A stretch of DNA of 64,000 nt. It comes from Gaeumannomyces sp. JS-464 (taxonomy: Eukaryota > Ascomycota > Sordariomycetes > Magnaporthales > Magnaporthaceae). The notes beneath the pieces are model-generated. The model saw only the letters and a list, made by a program, of their open reading frames with translations. It did no database searches and had not been told where the DNA came from. The translations under genes were made by a program, and so were the position numbers. Of the stretch, positions 27,807 through 39,653 are shown one piece after another. The first letter of the stretch is position 1. Each line of letters opens with the position of its first letter. Location: the NCBI GenBank assembly GCA_002197995.1, contig NGZR01000005.1, positions 1,736,001 to 1,800,000 of the forward strand, written 5' to 3'.

Positions 27807-27831
27807 AAAGCTGATTTAATATTACAGCCCT
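27807..27831 (+). promoter_or_regulatory. Rep origin-like stem-loop with TAATATTAC at the unit A/B junction
   Basis: TAATATTAC is at 27817-27825. The flanks AAAGCTG (27807-27813) and CAGCCCT (27825-27831) pair at five of seven positions; both mismatches are A opposite C, as G-to-A RIP would produce from a perfect stem. The loop would hold TAATATTA. In geminiviruses Rep nicks this nonanucleotide between T7 and A8 to start rolling-circle replication. Confidence 0.7.
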
Positions 27832-28972
27832 AATGCGCGGTGTTTTAGTGTTCTTTTCGTAGTGGTATAGGTCCTCGTACGGGGTTTGTCGGGGTTAATT
27901 AGTGCCTTGCAAGGTTTGGTTTTATTATTATTGTAATTTGCAAAACACTATTATGTAATAGTTTAGTTTTCGCAATGGCTAAGTAAGACCGCATCCAATC
28001 GCAATTGCGCGATTTGTACATCTTTATATGGGCTGCGACACAATTAAGTGTGATTTGCACGTCGCTAGGACATTACCCCTTATTATCGCGTTAATGTTTT
28101 ACGCGAAATGATTGTTTATTTAACGCGATCGCGATACGAGCACTCGATTTAACGTGGATTTTCCCGTTATTATCGCGTTTTTATTATAACGATTAAGTTT
28201 TTTTCTTTTTATAAAAAGGGATGCGTTACCTGCTTTAAGTTGCAAAACTTCCCTTTTTTTTAAATGTATTTACGATTCCGTTACCGGCGAGCCTTTCGGT
28301 ATCGTCGTTTTTACCCCAATCGCTTTTTATACAGCACAGTTCGCTTTACAGCCCGCCGTTTTTGATACCGCCGTCGGTACTATTAGGTGCTGCTTGCACT
28401 TTACTTGCCTCGACTGTCCGACCCGCCGCACATAGCCTTTTCGCCCTCCTTTACTTCGTTATTCCCGAAAGCAATAACCTTTTCACTTTCGGCATTCGTT
28501 AAACCATTCGAAGTTTTTCCTTTGCTATTAGCACGATGGTTTTTAGCACTCGAGGAGGCTACAAATGGCACTTCGGCCGCCGCTAAAACTTTTACCGCTT
28601 TGCGGCACAAATGAATTTGGTTACCCAGGTTAAAAAGCATATCCGTAAAATATTAATTAGCTTTAATAAATTTTTATCCGTTTATACGTTAAAAACGGGT
28701 AAAGATAATTCGGGGTTTTTCCTCCCGGCCACTAAATTTTGTCGTGGTTTTAACAAAAGCATTAATATGTCAATTGTCACTTTGCGTAAGGTTAAAGCTA
28801 AAATAATGCTTTGCGTTTTTCGGTTTTGTAATATGCGTGCTATTGCGTACTATCCCCCTATTACCATTAAGCAAAATTAATAGCATTTTTCTTTTGCCAT
28901 TTTTGGTGTAAAAAATTTACTTTTAATAGTGGTACGTATGGTGGGTTTAGTTTTATAAATAGGGGTAACTAT

Positions 28973-29177
28973 TGTCATGGCCGGCAAGAGGTGGAAAGGG
29001 CCCACTGGCGGGGCAAAGGGACCCCCACCTTTATCGGCACGATAAGGGAGGTGGGGCTTTTGCAAAGCTTTCCCTGCAAGCCTGCCCGCCCGGCCTCCGG
29101 CCTTTAACTCTCTCCTGTAAAAAATCCAACCTTACCATATATCGCAATCCAACCAGTCCCCCCTACTGTTCGCGATA
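28973..29177 (+). repeat. Gypsy-2 5' LTR
   Basis: Begins TGTCATGGCCGGC and ends GTTCGCGATA (CA end changed to TA). The partner LTR is at 48454-48655. Confidence 0.88.
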
Positions 29178-29824
29178 AGTGGTAGCAACTTTCTGCTTAT
29201 TGCAAAGTTACCAATCCCCGCCCTTTAAACTTATTTTCGGCTCGTTTGGAGATTTACGCACCCCCAGCGCGCTTTGTTTCGGCTCGGCGCGCGCGTTTCT
29301 CTATTAGGCTTATTTTCGGCTCGCTTGGCGCACGCTACCCTTCCCTGGCTTTTTAGTTACGGAATTGGCACCTTTGTAATTTCGGTAAGGCCGATTAAGA
29401 TTAAAGTAAAGTTGCTTAGGTTTCGCCCTGCCCGACTTCCCTTGCAGTCGCTTTAACCGTCGCGCTTGTTTTCGGCTCGCGCGCGATCGGAAAGTTTATC
29501 CTTTAATCTTTATCACTTCCTTTTAACTTACTTAACCTTCGAAAGCTTTTAAAACCCGCTAAAACCCTTTTACTTCCAGCGAATAGTTAAGCAGCGAGAG
29601 AAAACAAGTTAAAAAGTCCTTTAAAATCCTCCCGGAAGCAACATTTACGAACCTTTAAAGCTGTCCATTTTTGTAACGATAAGCCTTTTAAAAATTTGTA
29701 AAACCTGGCCTATCGACGAATTACCTTTACCACCCGCGGGTAAATATTGGGATCCCTAAAGCAGTAAAAGTATAAGCGAAAAAGCACAAAGCGGTAATGG
29801 CTAACGAGGTTATCCCGCCTTTTA
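29178..29824 (+). other. Gypsy-2 leader before the Copia-2 insertion
   Basis: This untranslated leader holds the primer-binding site and four copies of TTTCGGCTCG (near 29235, 29277, 29314 and 29470). No coding sequence is visible. AGGGT at 29825-29829 is the Copia-2 target duplication. Confidence 0.6.
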
Positions 29825-29829
29825 AGGGT

Positions 29830-29999
29830 TAATGGAGGTGCGCGACAACAGGCACCCGAAGTGATTGGTAATTGTTCCTTTTTTACTTTACTTAATCGCG
29901 GGCTAGGGCGCACGCAGGCTAAAATACTAAGGCCAATGCATAGGCTTAAAGCTGTAAGGCACCAATTGCCACCCACGTAACTCCAGGCCACCTTTAACA
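29830..29999 (-). repeat. Copia-2 3' LTR
   Basis: 170 bp. On the plus strand it runs TAATGGAGGTGCGCG...CACCTTTAACA and is followed by a C-rich tract, the complement of the polypurine tract. Confidence 0.9.
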
Positions 30000-32900
30000 C
30001 CCCCCCGTAGGCCATGCAACGGCTTTAATGGCATTACGAGCCCGCATTTACGTAGTAATCCTCCAAATCCGTAGTGTTTCCCTGGTTCTCTTGTAAGCCG
30101 TTTACTGCGGCATTTGCTGCATTCCCAGCTGAATAACAAACCTCGCTTATCCCTTCGCCGTTAAGCCTTTCGTAAAACCGTCCGCCTTTATGTTGGCCGT
30201 GCCAACGAGCTTAAAGGTGAAAAGTTAACGCTTTACAGCATCGATTACCCACTTATAACGGAGGTCGATTATGCGGGTGCGGGTTAATTCCAACGGGTTT
30301 AACACCGTCGCTTGGGCGTTGGCGCTATCCGTATGCACCACGAAAGTTTTTCGCTAAAGGTATCCAATTTCTTTTAAAATGCCTTTAATCCAAAGCAAGG
30401 CCCGGCCCGTTGGCAGGAGGTTAACGAACTCCGCTTCCGTCGTCGACGTCGTTATAAAAGTCTGCTTTTTTGATTGCCAGTAAACAGGACCACCCGTTAG
30501 CATGACGATTACGCCGCTTGTAAATGCCCTCGTACGGAGGCAGTTGGCGAACGAGGCGTTTCCATAAGCTTTTAGGCCCATCGTTTCGGCGCTATAAGTA
30601 GGCCCACCAAAGGTAAGCGCGAGCCCCTTAGTGCCAATAATATAGCGCCAAAGGTGTTTTAGCAGTGCCAAATGCTCGTTGCCGGGATTGGCGTTAACCT
30701 TTTGCAACCTCCTCACGGTATACGTGATATTAGGGCGAGTAATGCTAGCGAGGTAGCTAATACTCGCTATTTCCGACTGGTAGCGCAAAACTTCCTAGTG
30801 CGGGAAAAGGTCCCAAGTGATCGGCATTATAAAGCCAAAGGGCCAGGGCGTTTTCACTGCTTTAAGGTCCTCCCGTCCGTATTTGGTAATAATTTTGTTA
30901 ATATAGTCGCGTTAATAAAGGCTTACAGTCCTCCGCTGGCGATTTTTTACAACCTGCATGCCGAAAAACGTTTTTGCGTTCCCAGGGCGGTTATTTCGAA
31001 CCGGCTACCTACCTCGGTAGCGGTGGCTTTAATTTCCGTAACCGTACGGGCGGCAATTTGGAAGTCGTCCACGTAAAGCAATAGCATGGCGCCCGTTTCC
31101 TTTTTGCGGTAAAGGCAAACGTTTTGGTAAATCGGCTTAAAGCCAAATGCCTCGAGCTCCGGAGTAATCGTTTAATACCATTATAAAAGCGATTTACGAA
31201 GGCCGTAAAGTGCTTTTTTTAAACGGCAATAATAGCCTTTCTGCCCAACCGGAATGCTTTAAGGTTGCTGTACGTATACCATAACGTTATTAAGTACGAT
31301 AGCGCCGAAATAGGCAGTTACGAAGTCGAATTGGCGGCATTTAAAGTCGTTAACGGCTATAAGCACAAAAAACACTTTCGTAAATGCTGCATAAGCGATT
31401 GCCGCGTACGTTGCAGCTTTGTCCTCGCCCGGAATATCGTCGTAATTGCCGCAAACGACCTAACGCGTTTTAATTTTTTTAAAAGCACCGTTAAGCGTTA
31501 GCTTAAGCACGTATACCCATTTGCCCGGCAGTGCTTTAGCACCCGGGGGCAATTTCTCTAGCATTTACGTGCCCTTTTCGAGTAACGTGTTAATTTGCTT
31601 TTGCATTGCTGGCTTATAATATCGCTCGTACTCGGCCTTGTGCTTTACCGCGTCGTAGTAATAGGCCGGAATATACGGTGTTCCCGGCACCGTGGCGACG
31701 CCGAAGCGCGAGGTTGGGGATTTTAAAGCCGCCGATCTTTTAAGGCAAAACGATATCGTTATCCGGGTACGTAATGTTAACGAGTGCAAAACCCGTTTTT
31801 CGGGCAGTTTTTCGGCAGCCTCGTATTCGTATTAAGGCTGTGGAAGCTTTCGTCGTTTCGGCGCTTTTAGGGTTACCCGGATCCTTTTCCGCCACTTTTT
31901 TAATATTTTTGCTCGAAGCGAGCCGTTGTAAATGCTTTACGGGCTCCCTTTTTTTGCAGGTTTTTGGTGTTAGGACTTCGTAATGCTTAAAAGTCGTTAG
32001 GCGTTTTTTTAATTGCCGGTCACTCGGCGGGGGCGGCGGCCGCTTTTTGCAGGTCCTTTTTTTGGGCGCTGCGGGCACCGTAACCGCCTCGTTGCCGAGC
32101 TCGGAAGTTCTTTCGGATGTTAGCATGCCCGGGCCGGCGGGCTTTTTAGGCTTTTTAGGCTTTGCAGCGGCAAGCTCCTCGTCCTCCGCTCCGGTTTCCC
32201 CGGTTTTTTCCGTAAGCGATGAATTATTATCACTTCCGGGGCCGGCAATATCGCTAGTTGCACCGGTGTTACCATCGTTATTATCGGTGGAATTAGTAGT
32301 TGGGCCAATATTGTAAACCCAAGTGCCTATTGTGAAGTAAAGGTTTTTGACAACGGTTTTATTAACCTTGTTAATGGTAATCGCCTTTTTAACAAAGTTA
32401 TAGGGCGATTTCCGGCGTTTACCAGCGCCTTCGTTAATCCGTGCGTTACGGTAAACGGAAGACCTTGTTAATATCGTCCGGCTTAACTAGCAGGATCTCG
32501 TTATGGAGGCTTTCCCAGCCTATAAGCCGACCTTTCGTTGCCCTGGGGGCCATTTTGTCGGCTTTGGCCTGTTTGCCGTTTTTAATTAGCACCTAGGCGA
32601 CCGCGCCCCAGGTGCGGAGGGTACGGATTGGTGGTTGGTAATACTTTTCGTTAAGGCTAATTGCTTTTGCCCACGCTTCGTGCGGGCTTTCCTTACTGCC
32701 AAAAGCTGTTTTTGGAGTGTAGTTTAGCACCCTCCTCGTTGTTTGCAGGGCATATACCCAGTACTTTTTGTGCAGGCCGTTAGTATTAATCCCGGTGCGA
32801 GCCGCGTTAAGTATAGTACGGTTGGCACGCTTAACGATGCTGTTCATTTCCGGGCATCGCGCCGGGCTAATTTCGCAGGCTTTGCTTCGAGCAGTATAGT

Positions 32901-33436
32901 AGGCTTTTAGCTTTTCCGGGTTAAACTCCGTGCTACCGTCCGTATGGATTGCCTGTATTTTAATACCTAACTGGAGTTTAATATAGTTAATCTAGTTACA
33001 AACTTTCGTAAAAATTTCCGTGCTGGCTTTGCTAATTGCAAAAATCACCTAGCTAAAAGTAGTTGCTTTATTAATAATATGAACGGCGTAATTGTATCCG
33101 TCGTATAAAGTAGGCGAAATGGTTAATATATCCATATAAATACGGCCCAAAAGGCGGGTAGTGCGGTGGAAGTGACGATTGCCGATGATTTGGGTCGCCT
33201 TGCTTTCCAAACAGCCGTTACAGGTATGCTTTAATGCTTCGAAGTAGCTGACTTTAATGCCTGCAGCGCGGCAGGCCGTTATCACCGCCTTTTTATTGGC
33301 ATGCATTAAGCGCCGATGCATTATCACGTAAGGCACCGGGCGCCTTGTCGTGGTCGGTGCGTTAGCCTTCGTCGGTCGGTCTTTTCCGTTAGGTGCGTTG
33401 CCCAGGGCCACAAGGCCCGGGGGCGCGCTTGCGGGC
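30000..33436 (-). pseudogene. Copia-2 pol, 3' part: integrase, RT, RNase H
   Basis: The integrase zinc domain (HRRLMHANKKAVITACRAAG, TCNGC; about 33330-33220) leads to the core (YMDILTISPTLYDGYNYAVH). NSIVKRANRTILNAARTGIN is near 32847. The linker is alanine/proline/lysine-rich (about 32126-31740). The RT YVDD is at 31075-31064. RNase H has KKQTFITTSTTEAEF (about 30470-30420). Several frames are interrupted by indels and stops. Confidence 0.85.
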
Positions 33437-33584
33437 ACGTTAACGTTGGAGTGAGTGAGTGAGTGAGTAATTTAACGTCAGTAAGTCGGGATCTACCAGT
33501 CCCTGCCTCCCAAGGGGCATATGACGTGCTAGCGCTACTAAGCTAAACATTAGGCTACATGTTGCTATCCGGCGGCTAGCAGAA

Positions 33585-36500
33585 TTAACCCGAAGGCACA
33601 CGAAGGTCGGGCCGCGTTCCAGCGCTCCTTGTTAGTGAGCGGGCAATCGGCGGTAGGGCGTATATATATACGCCAGGGCGTTGTAAAGCGCTGCGGGTGG
33701 TAGTAGTGCGTTCGGCCGGCGAGTATGCCGGTAAAGGGTGGGGCCGGGTTTTAGGCTGGAAGGTCCTCGGGACCCCCAGGGCCCGGCCGGAGGTGCGGGG
33801 GACCAACGAGCCTACTGTTAGTCCTGGTGGTACAAAGGAAAAAGGTAAAAGGTGTAGGAGAACAAGGAAAAGGATGTATGCGGGCTTTTTAGGCCCTGTT
33901 GTTATCGTCCAGCGATAGTGTAATAATTGGTAGCTTCGGCGAACGAAGCAAAAAGGAAAGGCTTTTGAAGTAGCCGTTTCCAATATCCGGGCCTGTCGGA
34001 AGCCGGGGAGGGGTCCGCTATAGGCCATTTATTTTCTGCCGTTTTAGCCAACCTGCAAAATACAGGGTGGGAAGGGGATTTGTTTCTTCCGCAGCGGCAC
34101 GGGTTATCGTCTTCGTGCTGGAACTTTCGGTGGTACCAGTCGAAATCCCCGTGACCGGTGCGTGCGGCTATTAGCCGTTGCAGTACCCTCCGGTGCAGCT
34201 GCAACGCTTCGGGCGTATGTTGTGGTGCCGGCGGGAGGCCTATAGCCTTATACCGATCCGGAAAGTTGTCCTTAAACCATGCGTTCCGGGCGTCCCGGGC
34301 CGTTTTCCGGGCTAAAGCCTTTACTCCGGCCACCGTTGGTTTAAAATGTTGGGGTATTGGCAGGGCCGATCCCAACTTTGCTTCGGCGTTGCCTTTCGTT
34401 TCCGGGGATTCCCATATGGCCCGGGGACCAGCGTACGTATACCTGGTGTTTATCCATAAGGCAATGGATTTTTTAAAGGCCCTTGTGAACTATCAGGGGC
34501 CGTGCTTAAACAGCCGTTGGCCGCCGAGGTGTTATCGAGGCACAAGTGGAAAGTGCAATTGCGGAAGCTCCAAACGGCTTTACGGAGGCCCATCCGGGCC
34601 CCTTCCGCCTCGCCGTCGAATACTTCCGCGGGATGCGCCAGCCGGCCGTGCCCGGAAAGTTTGCGTTGGCCGGCTTGGTATATTACCCAGCCGTATCCAA
34701 CTGCTCCGTTCTGCTTTGGACCCGTCGCTATATATTATAACGTCGGTGGGTGGGAGGGTGCAAAGCCACGCCGTAAATGCTTTAGCGGCTGCTTGCTTTT
34801 CTTATATGGCCACCGTAAGCCCCGTATATTTATAAGAGGTAGGCCGGGCGGGTGCAAGCCGGAAAAAGTCCGGCCGTCCTTTGCAAGGAGGTTGCAAGCC
34901 TGCCGGGTAAGCCTGCCCTAGGCCCTCGGGCGTTAAAGCCGGCTTGGCCGCTGCGGCCAGGGTGTTCTTCCGGAACCGTATTTATACGGGCCGCAAAACG
35001 GAGGCGGGCTTGTTCCAAAAGCGCCTGGGCGTTGGGATGCCGGATTCGTAATGCAATGCGTTTATCGGTGTGGTTTTCCAAGCTGGGACCACTGCTTAAG
35101 GGACGCGGTTAAGCTTTATCGACCCGATCGATTAAATGGCCTTGGCGGATAATTTGCTGTTGTGCCGGCTTGTACGGGTGTGGTTTAGTTTTACCCCTAT
35201 ACCATACCTCGGCCCCGTATAAAGCCGTAGGATTATAACCGTTGTGACGGCTTTGTAAACCGAATGTGCCGGTATCCCCCCTATCGAATTCGTAAGCCTT
35301 CGGAGGTGGTTGGCAACGCTTTGGGCTTTTGCAGCCCTGTTTTCCACGTGGGCTTTAAAATTAAGCCTTTGGTCGAAAAGGACCCCTAACCACCGTAAAG
35401 CTTGTAGCTTGTTGTATGGTAAGCCCTTCCGCCGTAACCGCTAGGGTTGTGGGATTTCTCCGTTTGGAAAAATGCATAAGCTCGCACTTCCCCGGGTCGA
35501 AAGCAACCTTATTAGCCTCCCAACGTAGGATTTCCGTAACCGTAGCCCCTGCTTTACGGGAGCACTTCCGGAGTGCTACCCGTTACGCAAATGCCTATAT
35601 CGTCCGCGTATCCGTACTAATCGCTTTTGCTTTGGGTAGGATTTCGGCCATATAAAGCATAAATAGGACCGGTAACGCCGGTAACCCTTGGGGTAGCCCG
35701 CAGTCCGGGGAAAAAGGGGGTGCCGTGGCGTCCTCCAAACGCACTTTAACCACCCTGTTTCCTGCAAAAGATGATACCATCGTACTAACGTTGGATCCCA
35801 GCCTTGGTTTAAAAGCCTTTAAAGGAGCCTCCGGCGAAGTACGGCGTCGAAAGCCCCTTGTACATCCATGGTAACGAGGGCGGCCGTTTTATGCTTTTGG
35901 AAGGCCCGTTCCACCTCGTGGGCCACGCATGCCGTTAAATCGATGGCGGCCTTTTTCGGGGTAGCCCCGGCGTGTTGCGGGGCTATAAGCCCGTGTTGTA
36001 ATGCGAGGGATGCCATCCGCGAAGCCACCAGCCGTTCCAGCCCTTTCCCTAAGCACGGGAGTAAAGCTATCGGGCGGTAGGATTTTGGGTCCGTTAAATC
36101 CGTTTTATTCGGCTTTTTAGCATAACCACTTCCGCTGTGCGGAAAGGGGCTGGGTGGTGTGCCCGGCCCTAAGCAAGCCTCGAAAAAGGCCCTAACGTAT
36201 TCCCCTATTGCCGGCCACGCCGCTGTAAGTAGCTTAACCGTTAGGGAATCGACGCCCGGGGCCGTGTTTGCCGTGCCAACGGTGCACTTCCGGCATTCCT
36301 TTAAAAGGACGTGGGGTCCCACGGGAGTTGTGCGGTTTTTTAGTAGCCCTTTGCTGTAACGGGTCCTCCTGTAAGTCGTCCTCCGCCGTAAACCTACGGA
36401 GGATTTTGCGGCCTAATGTTCCGCTTTATCCCTGGGCTATTATAACCTCCCCGTTAATATTTAACGGGGGAAGCCGTATAGCGGGTGTAAGTTTATGCCA

Positions 36501-37655
36501 CTTTACAGCACGGTATAGCGCTTTCGGGGAATCCATTTCCTCCAGCACGCTGGCCCAATGCTGTTTTTTAGCCGTCCGAACCGTTGCTTTTAAAGCACGG
36601 GCTTCGGCCGTAAAAGGCCCGCCGTTTCCCATAGCTTTTGCAAGTCCCGTTGGGCGTTGGCGCACTTTTCGTTACCAGGGTTGGCCTTTTCTTTTGGCTT
36701 TAGGCCCCCGGCCGAAAGCCATTAACGCATTTTTTAATAAGTTTGTTAATGCTTCGGCCGCTTTATTAGGTGTTCCGCAGTGCCTGGGTTTGTAAGTGGT
36801 GGCAAGTTGCCGGCCCCGTTGCTACCGCGTTTGCGAAAAACGGTAGTTTATCGTTTGGTAGCGTAATACGCCGGCAGTCCGGAACGAAGTTATTGCGGTT
36901 AGGAATTTCGATCCGTATCGAGCGGTGGTCCGAATCGGTTGCTAGCGAAAGGTCGATTTCCGCTGTTGCTAAAAGGGCGTTGGAAAAGGTAAGATCCAAA
37001 ACGCCCCCGTCGTTGTGCGTAGGTTGGCCTGGGTCGGTAAGTAGGAGGAGGTTATAGGTATTAGCCCATTGGGCTATATCCTGGCCCCTATTCCTATTAC
37101 CCTTAACCGGATCCCACGCCGGGACCCTGCGTTAAAGTTTCCAGCTATAATGCATTTTGCCGTTGGGCGCCAACGTAGTAAAAGGTCCAACGAGGGTTCC
37201 GAAAGGTCCCCTAAAGCCTATATACGTTAACGAAGGTGCACTGGCGACGGTAAGCCAAAATGTCCCGGGTGTTGCCTGCCGGCCGGTCCGCTACGGGCCG
37301 AAGCCCCGGGTCTTCCGTACGTAAGTTATTACCCGAGGCCTGGTTTGGTGGTCGTGCCAGCTATTTACCGGAGTAAATAGCTCGTACGACGGGTGGGTGC
37401 AAAGCATAAGCTTCCCTTTCCACGCGCTAGGGGGCTCCTGCATTAGCACCACGTCGATATTTTGGCTCCAAAATAGTTGGAGTAAAGTAGCCCCCGCTTC
37501 CCAGCTACGTCGAACGTTCGCTTGGGCGGCGGTTAAAGCACGGCGTTCGGGGCGAAGCCCCGGGGCCGGGCCCTATTGCCATGCGTTTGTTGTATCCGGT
37601 TGGCTGCTGGCATACGTAAAAGCGGCGTTGTGTATTGGGGGCTTTGGCCCTAAGG
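33585..37655 (-). pseudogene. LINE-2 ORF2: endonuclease, RT, RNase H
   Basis: The endonuclease spans about 37600-36880, ending with DLTFSNALLA and the catalytic SDHRSI (about 36945). RT spans about 36322-35590: APGVDSLTVKLLTAAWPA, SYRPIALLPCLGKGLERL, TMDVQGAFDAVLRRRLL, QGLPALPVLFMLYM, then YADD at 35610-35599 (out of frame after a one-base loss). RNase H has IIYSDGS with the Asp codon at 34726-34724. The C-terminal knuckle PCRCGRNKSPSHPVFC is near 34110-34060. Confidence 0.83.
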
Positions 37656-39560
37656 TTGTTAGCCGGCGGTACCGTCGGTTTCCTCCAGGGGGTTTCCGGT
37701 TATTTCGATAGCCCCTTCGGGCTCGGGGAGGTCCAGTTCCATATCCGCCAGTACTTCGTATTGGTTGTTAAAACTAACCCTAAGCCTTTTGGCAGGGTGC
37801 CTTCCCTTGCCGGCCGTACGGGCCGCGCCCTCGGGGGCCAGCGGATTTGCCGGGCTTACCTCGGCAGCGTCGGCGGTGGCAGCAGCGGCAGGAACGGCGG
37901 CGGCGGCGGGGGTAACGGAAGCAGCGGCGTTACCGGTACCGGCCGCGGGATTGGCATTAGCGGTAACGGTTACAACGGAATTGTCCGTAGTAACCGCGGT
38001 TGCAGGAAGGGCGTTGGCGGTGGCGGCCGCGGCGGCCGCGGCGGTGGCGGCGGCAGCGGCGGCTTCCACCTCTTTTACCGCCGCCCGGTAGGCTTGTGCC
38101 CCTAATTTCCTAACCGCGCCTTTTTCCCCACGGGTTAAATGCTTTAGCACTCCGTTTACCCGTACAGGCTTTATAGGGCAGTTCGGGTGGTCGGCTGGGT
38201 ACGGGCCCGAACAGTTTGCGCATTGCGGAAGGGCCGTGCACGGCGATGCGTGCGGGCCGTCGTTCACTTTCCCGCACCGGAGGCACCTATCGGCCCGGGC
38301 ACAGTTGCGAGCCACGTGAAAGCCGTGGCAGCCGGGGGTATGTTGCGTAACCGGCGGGTGTCGTTTACGCGGCGTGAAAAAACGTAATCCCCAAAGCCTA
38401 AACCCGGTTACGCGCGTGTAAAAGGATATAATCCATAATATACGCCTTTGGTAATTAGCGCCGGCCCCGGAGGCTTAACGCTTACTGGCTTTAGCCCTGT
38501 TTGGGCTTCGACTTCCTCCCGGACCAGCTTTTCCGATACCGGGACGCTTTGTCCGAGGCCGTTCGTTAAACGTGGGGCATCCGGAAATCACGTAGTTAAA
38601 CCAGATTTCGGGCTTTTCGATCCTTTCGGCGTTATATAAACGGCCTAATTCGGATCGATGCTGCAAAAGCCGGCTTTGGATATCCGCCGTTTTTGCTTTT
38701 AGCACGAACCCAGTAGGGGTTCGATAAGCTTCCGGGACGTCGGCTGTCGTAAACGGCAGGTCCCTGCTATCGGCAAGGGCTTTGCGAATACTAAAGCCCG
38801 TTTGTTGGTTGGCCCAAGCCTGTTTTTCCTCCGGGATTTTAACAAAAACCCGGAAATCGGCTTTGGGCCGGGCGGGAGGGCGGGGCTCCCGGGGTGCACG
38901 GTTTTTTAAAGCCTGTGCGGGTTGCTGGGGCTGCTGGAGCCCTGTTCGGGCCGCCGCCGCGTAAGTGGTCGGGGGCGGGCGTTGCGGGTTAGGCGCGTAA
39001 GGTTCCGGGGCCCCGTAAGGGTTTCTTTCCTTTGGGCCGGCGTTGGCAGGCCGAAAAGGCTTGTTTGGCGTATTCGATAAAACAATCCTTCCAGCCGTTG
39101 GCTTCGGGGATTGCCTCCAGTGGGAGGGAAGCGATGCCGGCGTCGATAAAGCGGGCGAGGGTTGTGCAAATTAAAGCCGTTTGCTGTTGCTTGCGGCTGT
39201 AACTCGCAACAATTTCCTCCGCGGCCGCCGCAGCCGACCCGAGGGGTGGGCGCGTAGGCCGGGGGTGGGAAGGAGGGGAAAAGAAAGGAAAGGGGCACCT
39301 GTGCCGGTTGCCGTCGTGGGTGCCTTCCTGGCCCTGAACGGGCCCTGTTGGGTGTTGCGAATTCCGCAACGGGGACGGCGTGGTCGGGTGCGCTAACGCG
39401 CGGGGGGCCCGGGTGGCAGCGACGCGTTCCTCCGGGCCGTTGGGCCGACGAGGAGGGCGCGCGCCACCCTATTGGCCGAAGGGGGGCTGTTGGCAACGGC
39501 ATGTTGCCGTCGCCAGCGCCGTTGGCGGGCGTGGTTATTAGTGTTGGGTCGCTAATTGGC
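37655..39560 (-). pseudogene. LINE-2 ORF1 (gag-like, three zinc knuckles)
   Basis: The N-terminal part is proline/arginine-rich (about 39500-38910). Next comes a region with ELGRLYNAERIEKPEIWFNY (about 38650-38590). Three Cys/His knuckles follow between 38345 and 38160 (GCHGFHVARNC; CLRCGKVNDGPHASPC; CANCSGPYPADHPNC). The C-terminus is alanine-rich with a GCN-type low-complexity tract (about 38090-37870). ORF1 proteins of this kind bind the element's RNA. Confidence 0.75.
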
Positions 39561-39653
39561 GGGTGTTAAGGATTTGTATGCAATTTGGCAGTGTGCACTA
39601 ACAGCGCAATGCCAAAAATTGGTGAATTCGAGGAAGGTTGACGTTAACGTTGG

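Larger units (their letters stand above)
24527..27823 (-). mobile_element. Rep unit A: first copy of a ~3.3-kb CRESS/geminivirus-like Rep element
   Basis: 3297 bp between two nonanucleotides, repeated head-to-tail as unit B. The Rep reading frame lies on the minus strand (about 27540 to 26240) with HUH-endonuclease motifs. The nonanucleotide TAATATTAC is on the plus strand 277 bp upstream of the Rep start, the arrangement seen in geminiviruses and related CRESS DNAs. The other half (24527-26240) also looks minus-coding. It is heavily RIP-mutated and cannot encode an intact protein. It may be a virus-derived integrant, a fungal Rep plasmid, or a Rep-driven transposon. Confidence 0.75.
33450..39640 (-). 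mobile_element. LINE-2: near full-length Tad-type LINE inserted in Copia-2
   Basis: 6191 bp flanked by the 13-bp duplication ACGTTAACGTTGG (33437-33449 and 39641-39653); the Copia-1 copy has this sequence once. The 3' end, at the left, carries an AGTG microsatellite instead of poly(A). ORF1 occupies the right third and ORF2 the rest. It is GC-rich and little RIPped, so it is probably the youngest layer. Frameshifts still break both ORFs. Confidence 0.92.

Noticed and set aside
28973..29177. Solo LTR
   Set aside because: The matching LTR at 48454-48655 shares the target duplication ACTAT, so both belong to one interrupted element.
37765..38105. Alanine- or glycine-rich plus-strand proteins at 37635-38105
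   Set aside because: They are antisense shadows of the low-complexity Ala tract in LINE-2 ORF1.
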